From: Branchiostoma floridae
Lineage: Eukaryota; Chordata; Leptocardii; Amphioxiformes; Branchiostomatidae
Assembly: GCF_000003815.2 (NCBI RefSeq)
Contig: NC_049997.1
Location: forward strand, 817,144 to 880,993
DNA length: 63,850 nt
Direction: 5' to 3'
Below the pieces are notes generated by a model. That model was not told the origin of the DNA, did no database searches, and saw only the letters and a list, made by a program, of their open reading frames with translations. Each line of letters opens with the position of its first letter. The stretch's first letter is position 1. A program made the translations under genes and the position numbers. This document shows positions 8,305 through 17,757 of the stretch, piece after piece.

Positions 8305-8959
8305 TTCTAAGGTATACGTATGGTTGAGGGGTGAGCATGTCGGTCCGGACCCTTAGTTCTGATGGTGAGTCGGGATGTAAGTCTAAAAACAGATGACCAT
8401 GTGCCTTCTTATTGACTGCGTCATCAAAACATTCCTCTAAGAATTTCGTGTTCCCTGGGAACATCTGTTTTCCTAGCGTCGTGATTGTGCTTTGGTCGCG
8501 AGGTGACTTAAACAACACAATGTAGTTGCAGTTCAGACTTATTGACCGAAGGCCCTTAAAGAAAATATTTTGGACTAATAAAAAAACAGAAATTCCTCTA
8601 TGTCTACTCGCCCTGGTAAATAGTTTTGTGACTTTATCTCCCTTGACAACATCCTCCATTTGATCATCAATAACTATGGCACAGCGAGATCCTGGTTTAA
8701 TGACGTCATTCCAGTCCTTTGGCAACCCTTCGATGAACTGAACTTTTGATCCTAATTTACCACTCAGTTCGCTGTGTAATGCACTCTGGAATTCCGAATA
8801 GCACCAAGTTATTTGTTCAAAACCCCCAGGATCAATCCACTCACTACCCGACATCAATAACTTTTGAACAAAATAAGACTTCCCACTTCCAGAACAGCCA
8901 GCTAGAATCATACGACAGACGTGCTTGATCCTTACGTCCATGGTGTCGAATGAAGTCAA
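8300..8959 (-). CDS. DNA-packaging ATPase, FtsK/HerA (A32-like) type
   Basis: A 219-residue P-loop ATPase expected to pump the element's DNA into capsids. Walker A is GCSGSGKS at residues 21-28, Walker B is AIVIDD at 94-99, and the family's polar sensor is seen in LLVQN at 127-131. It ends in a conserved TPQPYVY-type C-terminus. Length is typical for Polinton ATPases. Met1 is at 8959 and Met7 is an alternative. It leads the - strand block of three closely spaced genes. Frame and motifs are intact. Confidence 0.95.
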   Translation of the reverse strand: MTSFDTMDVRIKHVCRMILAGCSGSGKSYFVQKLLMSGSEWIDPGGFEQITWCYSEFQSALHSELSGKLGSKVQFIEGLPKDWNDVIKPGSRCAIVIDDQMEDVVKGDKVTKLFTRASRHRGISVFLLVQNIFFKGLRSISLNCNYIVLFKSPRDQSTITTLGKQMFPGNTKFLEECFDDAVNKKAHGHLFLDLHPDSPSELRVRTDMLTPQPYVYLRK

Positions 8960-9004
8960 TGTAACTAACGCCGTTATTTAAGTTCATATAGAAACGTACA
9001 CATA

Positions 9005-9053
<49 letters not shown>
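9005..9053 (+). repeat. (CA)n microsatellite
   Basis: About 24 CA units upstream of the ATPase gene. Confidence 0.95.
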
Positions 9054-9059
<6 letters not shown>

Positions 9060-9060
9060 C

Positions 9061-9438
9061 TAGACACACGTATAAAGAGGGGGTGAGGTGACAGCATTTC
9101 ATGAGGTATTAACACAAGTTTAATTGACAATAAAAATCGTTAGTTCTTTCTTGGTGCTGAAATGCCATCCATCAGACTATTCTATCTATAATTAAGTTTT
9201 TTAGTAGAATCTATACATATCACTTGCTAACCACATCATCTATATATCATATCATCTACAATGATCTTGCTTGGTGCTGAAATGCCATCCATCAGGCTAT
9301 TCTATCTATGTTTAAGTTTTTAGTAGAACCTATACATGTCACTTCTTTGTCACTTCTTAACTACATCATCTATGTATCATATCATCTACAACAACATCTC
9401 AAACAGTTTACATTGACCTCTCACACATAAAACTCCAA
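9061..9438. repeat. Intergenic segment with a 120 bp tandem duplication
   Basis: Two units start at about 9150 and 9270, each with CTTGGTGCTGAAATGCCATC and ending near 9389. A + strand TATAAAGAGG at 9071, like the one at 1438, has no obvious downstream + strand gene. Confidence 0.8.
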
Positions 9439-12400
9439 TCAATATCCGTAAGGTAAGGTGTATAAATCTTGCATAATGGCCCTCTTGTCATAAACCATGC
9501 GATAGCGTTTCACTTGTCGTTTACTCACTAATGTCTTTGACTTCTTGTCTCTGGTGATCTTGTGTTCATCTACAAGCTCCACATGATCTGGACCCTCGCC
9601 AAGCACCATGCTTTTCATCACGTCGAAGTTGACAAGGGCTTGGTTCTTGTGGTTTAACGTGAAACCGCGGACTTTACTTACTCGGGTTCCGTCTGCGGTC
9701 AGGTAGCTGTACGCTTTAGGCCCCGTTGAACAGAACTGCTTTATGTACCCTCCCTGTTTCTCACATTCATTCGTGAACTGCCCTAAGTAATCGCCTAAAG
9801 GAAGCATATTTTCTCCATTTGACATGTAAATTAGGCTATCTGTATCAAAATAGAGCACTGATCTACCGAGTTGTGACATTGACTTGTAGAGTTTTAGCCG
9901 CGCAATGGCCGTCGTGAAGGCAGCTAAATAGACGTTGGTGTTAGGTGACTCTTGGATTAAGTCTTGCTTGTGGGAGTATCTCACTTCAGCGACTTGTTCG
10001 TTAATTATATTAACGTCATGAACTTCATACATCGCGGCGCTTAGGATCAGGAAGTATCTGTCGGGCGATGTGACGAATTCTGTCGTAGGGAGGTTGGAGC
10101 GTTGACCAAACTTTCCCCAGAAGCTATTCAACATCAACTTAGCCAGGGCTCTCATTCCAGGATTGGTTTCGATTTTATCTCTATCCAACACGATACCTTC
10201 ATTGCTCTCATAATCCCTCAGGTACTGGTCTTCAGCAGCGCGTCTGTCTGGAGCGTTCTCTACCCACAGTGGCCAACCGCTTGCCTCTTGTTTTATCTTG
10301 AGCCAGCAATCAATGTATCCACGGAACAGATCACTTGACGATTTCTCGAAATGATGGACTTCGTACATTTGCAGAATTTCGTAGCCATTGTTAACAGCTT
10401 CTTGGAGTTCAACAGTCGTCCACGTTCCTACAAACGCGCGTTCTTCGTCTGAATGTGGGCAAGGTGGGTGTTGTCTATCTTTGGCACAGGTTTGACACAG
10501 GTGGAACAGCAACTTTCCGTTCAATTTATCAGGTAAGATAGGATGGTACAGCTTTTTTGGAGCTAGCACTTTACATTTCACAAGACCAAAATAGCTGCTT
10601 AAGTTTTTGAAATCAGAGGTTACGATGACAGGGTGAGATACGGGGTACGTAGAATATTTGTTAGTCCAGGGGTATAGACTCGTAAAGTCTACGTAGAAAA
10701 TCCGCTGACCTTCACTTTCGTTTGCTGTAGCATACAGACACGCTGCGTTCGTTCTTCCGCCGAAGAATCCATCACGAGCATTGAGAAAAGAAATATTTTC
10801 ACGTTCCCCTGGCGTGTCGGCAGTCTGCTGGGCAGTCCTCTTGTACTCTTCATAGGTAGGGTCGTTCTTTTTCAACTCGTCAAATTCGTGAGTCCACATC
10901 TGAACGAACGTGTACCCTGCCCCTTCTATCAGTCGTTTCTTTCTCATCGTGTCGGCGTACAACTCTCCCATTCTAACTTTATTCACAGGATTTGTGATCC
11001 ATGAGTCGTAACATCTCTTGCACCCGTGATAAAAGCATCCTTGATATTCGTAGACAGTGTTGGTCTGTGCGCAGAAACCGTCAACCTTTCGGCCTACTAT
11101 CACTTTTTCAACACCATTCTTAGCATGTTGAATGTGTATGCCGTCTTTGTAGGCAACGAAGTTGAGCCAATCAATAGCTTCTTTACTTTGAAGCTCATAG
11201 TGTCTGTACCCACGAGCAGGTACAATACCTATGGTTTTACTTTGCAGGAAGTTGGTACGAAACACTAGGTTACAGGCAGAGGCTATAGTAATAGATTGCT
11301 GGAGAGGATCAATACCTCCAGTGGTGCGAATGAATGTATCGCGAAATCTTAGTAACCCACGTTCCAGCACGAGGACGTCGATTATGCAATATTTTGTCAT
11401 GTCTGACTTAAAGTCGAATATGTAGCCTTCCTGTACCTTTTGGGCATGGAAGGTCATGCATTCCTGTCGTTTCTCCGGCTGCATTGAATCTACATCATAG
11501 AAGCGTAGGCTTGGAAGTGGACCCTTGTACTGAAGGTTTTCCAATGACGAGAAAAGATGTGGAAAGTGAGATTTAGAAATACCATCAAAACCAAAGGTAC
11601 GCGGAAACCGTGCTAGGGCCATGGGTAGAAAGTTGAAGCTATCGATAAGTTTGATATGAAGGCGTTTGATAGTGAGACACATGATTTTGGCCCCGCTGTA
11701 GATGATATCAGGCTTCACACCATTTTCTATCAAGTACTTGACAATAAAATGGCCATCAAAAGATTTCATGTTGTGAGCAGCCCAAATAGTGTACTTGTGA
11801 CGGGTGTCAAACATCCATTGGCAGAACAAATGACATGTATCCTCACCCCTAAAGACGTACACTTGTTTCTGATCTTCACATTTGGCTACGCAGCAAATGG
11901 GCTTGAGCTCTCCACTATCTGTTTGCATGGTCTCGAAATCAAAGGTAAAGATTCGTTTGATACGCGACTGTTTTCTCTTTTGTCCCTCTTCCTCTTGATC
12001 TCCTCCTCCTTCTTCATCTTCATCCCTCTCTTCTTCCTCTACCTCCTCATCCGAATCCCCTATTGATTCGTCATAGATCCCATCTTCCTCCTCATCACAG
12101 CTGCTGTCTTCTTTACCCCCCTTCATCATAAGGTTTTGTAGACTTTCTTTATTCCTAGTCTGTCTTCCGAAAAATGCTTGAAAATCTTCATCTGTCTCAA
12201 TGATTGCTGCAAACACGATTTCCCCATTGTCGAGTTGTATACGCTGGAGTTTGTTCCCCTGTTCGTCATATTGATCTTCTTCGCTAGCTGTGTCTTCATT
12301 CATAGATTCAAACTCAGATGCCTGCATACGTTCATGTTCCCTGATGATGGCTTCTTCAAGGTTGGCATCGGCCTGTTCTTTGTCACGTTTAACTTTTTGC

Positions 12401-13947
12401 ATGAAGCATAGATGCGATAGCTCAGCGCTTTCCCCGCATTGTGGACACTTACGCTTAAAACATTCGTGATCGTTGTCGCGCGATTCAACTTTCAGACAAG
12501 TCTTACATCGATACTTCTTGTCACAGACGCTTCTGTGTGACCCTGTCGCACTCCTTGTAAGGATCTTGTGGTTGTTGTAGCATTGTTGCGAAGGGAAGTT
12601 TCGATTACATCTGTCGCAATACATCCACTGGTCAGATGCTAGACACCCCTCCTTCTCACACACGCCGCATATATTCTCACATTTATGATCTTTCTTGTGA
12701 TCATATCCAGCGTTACACGAATAGCAGTAATAAGACCGCTCCACGAAAGCTTTCATACTCGTTATAACGTTATAATGATTATTAACGAGGTATAGGATAA
12801 CCTTGAGTTCCCTATCTGGCCCTTTAAATGTGATCTGATTCATAAGTTTGAGATCAACAACGATGATTTGATACATGGTCAGAAAATCCTGAAACTTCTG
12901 TATCTCTAGCAAGCCACATGGTCCTTCGGGGACACCAGCTGATTTGTAAAGATCTTTGGCTAGCTCCTTTTGGATTGATCTCCCTTTGCGAAGACCCTCC
13001 CAGTCTACTGTCGGATCCTGTTTATGCAATGCAGCCATGCCAACAACAAGGGCTCTTCCGGCACAGAGCTCGTCTCTGTTTTGAATCTGAATGACACATC
13101 TTTTGTTTTGTAAGAATTTGTCAACGTTAGCATAGAATGGGCTTTCTCCGGTGCGTCCGCTACCTTTGTCAGGAAATTGTACAGTCGCCAAGTCTACGGT
13201 GAAACTCTGATCTAACACAAAATCTTTGTGACTTTGTAGTACTCGTTCCACTTCGGAAAGCACTGTCTCTACTGTCATATCTTTCTTCTTTATCATTTTG
13301 GTCCCAATTGGACGTTCCAGGGAATCAGTGCTTATGTAGACTCGCATAAGATCTTCATCTGTCAGATTTTTACCAGCAAAATCTAGTATCTCTGAAAACA
13401 TGTTGTGTTGTAGGGCCATAATACTATCCATATCCGCCAGAACAACGTCATCCTTAATCTTTGCCGTCAACGTGACCTGATTTGTGTTAAATTTATCGAT
13501 ACGTTTCTGTCTTATGTTGGTGATTCTGAACGGTTTATTGTCATCATCCTTTGCCTCTGTTTCATCATCTGTTTGATCCTGTTCCAAACTCGCCTGACCC
13601 GTTCCCACCTGATCTGTGTTTACAGTTTGCTGTGTTGCATGTCCCCCTGTAATCAACCTGTTTTGTTCTTCTTGAATTTCATCTTCCTCAAATGGTAAGG
13701 ATATTCTAGACGGTCCTGGCATCGCGTCATCTATTGTTACATTTCTCCGTGTCCTTTGAGCCTCTGTGATCAATCTATTTTCTTCTTCTTCAAAATGCGC
13801 ATTATCGAATTGGGTTAGCGCTATGTTCAGAGTCTCGGCGATTTCATGATCCTGTCTTAGTTGGGCTTCTTCAATAGAAAAATTTGCAGAGTCAAACTGC
13901 GATAAAGATATCCCCAAGAGGTGATCTTCTTCAGTTGTATCTACCAT
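9439..13947 (-). CDS. Protein-primed family B DNA polymerase (Polinton PolB)
   Basis: A 1502-residue replicative polymerase with all catalytic motifs. The N-terminal part carries an OTU-like pattern: Asp292/Cys295 in NRDELCAGRAL and His391 in NNHYNVI. A Cys/His-rich zinc-binding region spans 407-514 and an acidic linker 550-655. The 3'-5' exonuclease has ExoI FDFET (Asp670, Glu672) and ExoII HNMKSFD (Asn726, Asp731). A GCFYHGCKRC motif near 970-979 lies before the polymerase domain. Polymerase motif A is FYVDFTSLYP (Asp1087), motif B is KLMLNSFWGKFG (1270-1281), the KxY motif is near 1411 and motif C is YFDTDS (Asp1368, Asp1370). It copies the linear element from its ends using a terminal protein, probably its own N-terminal part. 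The single exon is intact. The 100 bp repeat array lies just upstream. Confidence 0.97.
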   Translation of the reverse strand: MVDTTEEDHLLGISLSQFDSANFSIEEAQLRQDHEIAETLNIALTQFDNAHFEEEENRLITEAQRTRRNVTIDDAMPGPSRISLPFEEDEIQEEQNRLITGGHATQQTVNTDQVGTGQASLEQDQTDDETEAKDDDNKPFRITNIRQKRIDKFNTNQVTLTAKIKDDVVLADMDSIMALQHNMFSEILDFAGKNLTDEDLMRVYISTDSLERPIGTKMIKKKDMTVETVLSEVERVLQSHKDFVLDQSFTVDLATVQFPDKGSGRTGESPFYANVDKFLQNKRCVIQIQNRDELCAGRALVVGMAALHKQDPTVDWEGLRKGRSIQKELAKDLYKSAGVPEGPCGLLEIQKFQDFLTMYQIIVVDLKLMNQITFKGPDRELKVILYLVNNHYNVITSMKAFVERSYYCYSCNAGYDHKKDHKCENICGVCEKEGCLASDQWMYCDRCNRNFPSQQCYNNHKILTRSATGSHRSVCDKKYRCKTCLKVESRDNDHECFKRKCPQCGESAELSHLCFMQKVKRDKEQADANLEEAIIREHERMQASEFESMNEDTASEEDQYDEQGNKLQRIQLDNGEIVFAAIIETDEDFQAFFGRQTRNKESLQNLMMKGGKEDSSCDEEEDGIYDESIGDSDEEVEEEERDEDEEGGGDQEEEGQKRKQSRIKRIFTFDFETMQTDSGELKPICCVAKCEDQKQVYVFRGEDTCHLFCQWMFDTRHKYTIWAAHNMKSFDGHFIVKYLIENGVKPDIIYSGAKIMCLTIKRLHIKLIDSFNFLPMALARFPRTFGFDGISKSHFPHLFSSLENLQYKGPLPSLRFYDVDSMQPEKRQECMTFHAQKVQEGYIFDFKSDMTKYCIIDVLVLERGLLRFRDTFIRTTGGIDPLQQSITIASACNLVFRTNFLQSKTIGIVPARGYRHYELQSKEAIDWLNFVAYKDGIHIQHAKNGVEKVIVGRKVDGFCAQTNTVYEYQGCFYHGCKRCYDSWITNPVNKVRMGELYADTMRKKRLIEGAGYTFVQMWTHEFDELKKNDPTYEEYKRTAQQTADTPGERENISFLNARDGFFGGRTNAACLYATANESEGQRIFYVDFTSLYPWTNKYSTYPVSHPVIVTSDFKNLSSYFGLVKCKVLAPKKLYHPILPDKLNGKLLFHLCQTCAKDRQHPPCPHSDEERAFVGTWTTVELQEAVNNGYEILQMYEVHHFEKSSSDLFRGYIDCWLKIKQEASGWPLWVENAPDRRAAEDQYLRDYESNEGIVLDRDKIETNPGMRALAKLMLNSFWGKFGQRSNLPTTEFVTSPDRYFLILSAAMYEVHDVNIINEQVAEVRYSHKQDLIQESPNTNVYLAAFTTAIARLKLYKSMSQLGRSVLYFDTDSLIYMSNGENMLPLGDYLGQFTNECEKQGGYIKQFCSTGPKAYSYLTADGTRVSKVRGFTLNHKNQALVNFDVMKSMVLGEGPDHVELVDEHKITRDKKSKTLVSKRQVKRYRMVYDKRAIMQDLYTLPYGY

Positions 13948-14035
13948 AGATTGATCATCGTTTTGTTCAGTCGTTTCACTGTAGAGATAAACATGTAAGA
14001 AAAAAAAATCACCATCTGGTAGCGTTTATCTTACT

Positions 14036-14425
14036 ACACATGCGTTAAAAGTCGCTATCTAGCACTTCAGGTATTACAGTTTTGAGATGAATCGCTAGGT
14101 GACGTTTACCTTACCACGCATGCGTTAAGGCATTGCAGTTTAAAAAAAAGTCGCTAGCCGGCGCTCCTGTTGTTGCATTTCGTAGATAAGTCAGTAGGTG
14201 GCGTTTTACTGTACTGCGCATGCGTAACGATACTGCAGTTTTAAAAAAAGTCGCTAGCCGTCGCTCCCGTTGTTGCATTTCGCAGACAAGTCGCTAGGTG
14301 GCGTTTTACTATACAGCGCATGCGTAAAAGTATTACAGTTCACGAAAAACTCGCTAGCCGGCACTTCTGCTGTTGCATTTCTAAGACAAATCGCTAGATG
14401 TCGTTTACCTTATTATGCATGCATT
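14036..14425 (+). repeat. 100 bp tandem repeats with CGCATGCG palindromes
   Basis: A palindromic core recurs at 14036 (ACACATGCGT), 14116 (ACGCATGCGT), 14216 and 14316 (GCGCATGCGT) and 14416 (TGCATGCATT): spacing 80, then exactly 100 three times. Each unit also has GTCGCTAG-type phrases and TTGTTGCATTTC. The core resembles the NRF-1 site. It lies just upstream of the polymerase gene on its 5' side, so a promoter or replication role is possible. Confidence 0.85.
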
Positions 14426-14463
14426 AAAGATAGACCACGCCTACATTTGACGTCAGTAGGTTA

Positions 14464-16127
14464 AACAGTGTTGTTGACAACTATTTCACTAAGCATGCTA
14501 TAGATAGATAGGTTGTCCGTGTTTCATTCTAAACAGTAGATTCCATTATCCGGTCGCACTACATCTTTTTAGGTAAGATAATATAAATTGTCTATGATCG
14601 TATTGTTACGGGTTGTTACATTTGTTTGCCGACCTAATCTTCACGATTCTACTATTTCAATAGTAACGATGTGTTCAATTGTGCTGTTACAAGACCCGGT
14701 TACTGGACTTGACGTCGCATAAAGCATTGCCGTACACAGAACAGTTTAGATGCAAAAAACATGATTGTAAATTCTACAGACTTTTAAAAAAAAGACGTCA
14801 CTCCATGCATGCATGATAATGGCTCTTCTCCGAGTCCGACTAGTAGAACATGAGACTTTTCCCAATGCTATGATACACGCTTTATATAACTAGCTTTTTC
14901 TTCTTTTTTCATATCTGTGATTAAAGACTCGATACCACTTGGCCATATAACATTGCGTTAGGATTGCTGAAAAATCATGGTTTCAGAATTCCGGATCGGA
15001 CGCGCTCTATTCACCGTTCAAATGTTGTATGGTAACGTATGTGCAACGCGCAATTGGATCCTACTCTACTTAACGCCATCACAAACTCAACAACTTCAAG
15101 AAACAAAAAACACTCATCAATAGTCATTCCACCATACCGTTATCGTATACAATAGGACAATTTGCTACATCACAACTGTACAGCTGCAAATTACCGCTTA
15201 TCATATGTACAGTGTGTTTTCTCTCTTGCTGAATCATTTTTTAGCATATAAACACCACTCGTCTGATTTTCAATGACGATAATTACATCTCTTATAAATA
15301 CAAATGAAACACTAACCCCTCTCCTGTCTTTTGTCGCTTGGCTGGTTGTAGTTGTTCGAATTCGTCTTCCAACCGTCTTTTCTTGCCTCGCCGTTTCCCC
15401 GACATAATGTAGCTCAGCTACCCGTCCTCCGCTCAGCTGACTGCTCGCTGGATACTTGATATCCCCCAAATCGTGTTCTGATTTTATACAGCTCTGTGGA
15501 ATGTATCTTTTGTTCTTACCATGTCCGTTTAAAGTAAAGGAATTCTTTTGTCAGAAGGACAAATTCTTCCGTATTGTCTACGATCGACCATCTGTTCCTT
15601 GTCACGGCATATTATTACCCCTTGAGACAGATTTTCAGTTATGATTACCAATTCCAAGAACCGATAATAATGTCTTCCAGATCCTTCATACATATTAATC
15701 AATCAGTCTTTAAAATAACTATCGGGTGCGACGTTTTCCCACATGTCCACAATTGAAGATGGTGATTACAAATTATAATATCCCTGAGGGTAGTTATTGT
15801 GCGCCCTCAACCCCCGACGTCGTCTATTATTTCAGATATTTTTCTCCCACATACTAGATAATGAAGACAGCGTTACATATTACATATTAAATACTCTATT
15901 GTTCGTGTTTGCCGAAACCTTTAATTAAACAAAAATACCGACGAATTCTTCCTTCGCATCGCGTTATTGGCTTCCGTGAGACCGTGAAAAACTTTGCACA
16001 ACAAGCAAATTAGCAGATCTATTGTTTCGTAGACTTCAAAATATCGCCAGAAAACGGTACGGCCAGCAGTCCCCCGGTTGCAAGTCCACTGAAGAACACC
16101 GTACCCGTCAAAAGTTGCCGTTCCGAC
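14464..16127. other. Polinton interior without a confident gene
   Basis: AT-rich. A 92-codon - strand frame (15191-15469) and a 62-codon + strand frame (15456-15644) are present but show no recognised domain. A TATAAATA on + lies near 15294 and TTTATATAAC near 14881. It may hold promoters, a small spliced gene or decayed accessory genes. Confidence 0.4.
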
Positions 16128-16335
16128 ATGTCTTCAGAATACGTCGGCCTGCCAGATCTGATAGAAGATGTCGGCCCTTACGAGGTCATCGGACCGTACG
16201 GTGACATAGAAGAGGTCGCCGGTTCTTTCGTTGATGAAGCTGAGATTCTAAACGATTTTGTCCTATCGCCCGAGCCAGACGACAACATTGACGGTCTGTT
16301 GGACCAGGTTATCAACGACTTGGCACGGCTAAACT
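16128..16335 (+). CDS. Spliced acidic Polinton accessory protein, exon 1
   Basis: Opens at ATG 16128 with a strongly acidic, Asp/Glu-rich sequence (MSSEYVGLPDLIEDVGPYE at the start, a helix GLLDQVINDLARL near the end). It reaches GTAAGT at 16336; reading through hits a stop soon after. Exon 2 at 16645 continues in frame (phase 1). Acidic, spliced, with nuclear signals at the other end, it has the look of a small viral regulatory protein, but no family was recognised. It lies between the polymerase promoter region and the Bcl-2-like gene. Confidence 0.6.
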
Positions 16336-16577
16336 GTAAGTTACCATTTATGTAAAAATCTCTCGTAAAATATAATGTATTTTAAACTGTTTTCTTATCT
16401 AAATGTCCTGTTTACATCTAACTGTTTCGTTACAATTTGTTTTGCTAAAGGACTTTGCACGGCTAAGATGTAAGTTACTATTCATGCAAAATTTTCTCTT
16501 AAAAATTATGTATTTACATCTGTTTTCTTGTCTTAGAGTTTTGTTTACAACTAGCTGTTTCATTAAACATTTGTTGT
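16317..16577 (+). repeat. 134 bp tandem duplication spanning the exon 1 splice donor
   Basis: 16317-16450 is repeated, diverged, at 16451-16577, including GCACGGCTAA and the GTAAGTTA donor. The second copy is preceded by CTAAAG, so 16451-16469 could act as a 19 nt microexon. Confidence 0.8.
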
Positions 16578-16644
16578 GCTTACATGTTTTCGCTCGTGCG
16601 ACCTGTTAAAATTGATTTTTGTCTTATTTCTTTTCATCTGAAAG

Positions 16645-16865
16645 GTCGCATCCCTGCCCGCCTCTACGCATTTGCAGTAGAGTTACTCGAAGAAGAGGCA
16701 GAAATTCAGCGTCAGCAGAGGGCCGAGCTAGAACAAGTCGAGATGGACGCGTCAGAGTCGCAGAGTCTAAAGAGACGACGCAGCGACGACAGCGACACCG
16801 ACGATGGTGAAGATGCCGACGCGGATATCACCCCGCCTCCAGCAAAGAGACCCCGCCTGGCGTGA
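16645..16865 (+). CDS. Spliced acidic Polinton accessory protein, exon 2
   Basis: The acceptor TTCATCTGAAAG (AG at 16643-16644) joins exon 1 in frame. This exon encodes a Glu/Gln-rich helix, a basic KRRR cluster, an acidic Asp-rich run (DDSDTDDGEDADAD) and a Pro-rich C-terminus ending PPPAKRPRLA, a good nuclear localisation signal. The stop is at 16863-16865 and AATAAA at 16920. Acidic tracts flanked by nuclear signals suggest a transcriptional or chromatin regulator; this is inference. Confidence 0.6.
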
Positions 16866-16919
16866 ACGCAATACGTAGGCCGCCCTTTGAAACGACAGAG
16901 GTCGTCTTATCTTTCTTGA

Positions 16920-16925
16920 AATAAA
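16920..16925 (+). terminator. Polyadenylation signal of the spliced accessory gene
   Basis: AATAAA 55 bases after the stop. Confidence 0.6.
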
Positions 16926-17110
16926 TTGTATCTGAATCTTCTACACTGTTTGCTTGTATGTGATTCCGTAACAATACCGGTATGCTTACAATGCACCCCC
17001 TCTCACTAATGGTAATTATCATATAACAGTTGTACATCTATCCGTTATAAAAGGTCCGATTCGTTTCAAACAACGAGACACAAACTTTGCCATGCCATCA
17101 ATTAGGACAT

Positions 17111-17116
17111 TTTATT
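17111..17116 (-). terminator. Polyadenylation signal of the Bcl-2-like gene
   Basis: AATAAA on the - strand about 130 bases after the stop at 17248. Confidence 0.55.
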
Positions 17117-17247
17117 GTGGTACATATCTTTCTCATACAGTATCACGTTAAGAATGTGCGTTTTTTTTCATATAAACAATACATCGATCCTTCTTTTTTG
17201 TTCTACGGTTCACAATACCCACTTGGGAACGTGACTTATTTTCATGT

Positions 17248-17757
17248 TCACCAAAACGGTGGCACAATAATTGAAACATGTCCAGATAACAGTAAACCTA
17301 TCGCTGTAAGCATTACATGCATACGCTTCGATCGTTGTCTATCAGACATAAATACATTCCATCCACCACTCTGTCTGATAAACTTCTCCGTCAAATGCCT
17401 AATTAATGCACACGTCTCCTTGACAATAAAACAAATCCTACTGTGGGGCGCTCCGTTCTGTAATAATCTTGCACACACGTACATAACAAATGACATTGAT
17501 GTTATAATTCGCCCCCAGTTGACAACCGTCTGCAAGACTAATTGTAATATCTTCTTTATACGGACAGCAACGCAGCCTTCCCCTGTCATGAATACGTTTA
17601 AGATGTTTTCCCAACGATAACGCATTTCTTCCACTATGCAGTAAATTCTCCTCGCAACCACTCCAGACCCTCCGGTTGAATCCGTCCATTCTTTAAACTC
17701 CCCAGCCGTTTTGTAGTTTATCAGATGATAGAGAATGTCTTCCATTTGTGTAGCCAT
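17248..17757 (-). CDS. Bcl-2-family apoptosis regulator encoded by the Polinton
   Basis: A 169-residue protein (188 if the upstream ATG at 17814 is used; residue numbers here count from 17814). BH4-like helix: ILYHLINYKTAGEF (27-40). BH3-like region: ARRIYCIVEEMRYRW (54-68), with the usual Gly-Asp replaced. BH1: VNWGRIITSMSF (98-109), the family hallmark. BH2: FIRQSGGWNVF (145-155). A hydrophobic C-terminal anchor (166-187) would place it on mitochondrial or ER membrane. Bcl-2 proteins control outer-membrane permeabilisation. A BH1/BH2/BH4 layout with a weak BH3 core fits a pro-survival member, but that is inferred. A - strand TATAAA at 17828-17823 is only about 10 bases before ATG 17814, so the ATG at 17757 is the likelier start. 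The frame is intact and inside both TIRs, so it belongs to the element. Confidence 0.88.
   Translation of the reverse strand: MATQMEDILYHLINYKTAGEFKEWTDSTGGSGVVARRIYCIVEEMRYRWENILNVFMTGEGCVAVRIKKILQLVLQTVVNWGRIITSMSFVMYVCARLLQNGAPHSRICFIVKETCALIRHLTEKFIRQSGGWNVFMSDRQRSKRMHVMLTAIGLLLSGHVSIIVPPFW

Noticed and set aside
12000-12500. Several + strand frames of 60-136 codons opposite PolB
   Set aside because: Antisense shadows of the acidic and zinc-finger coding parts of the polymerase.
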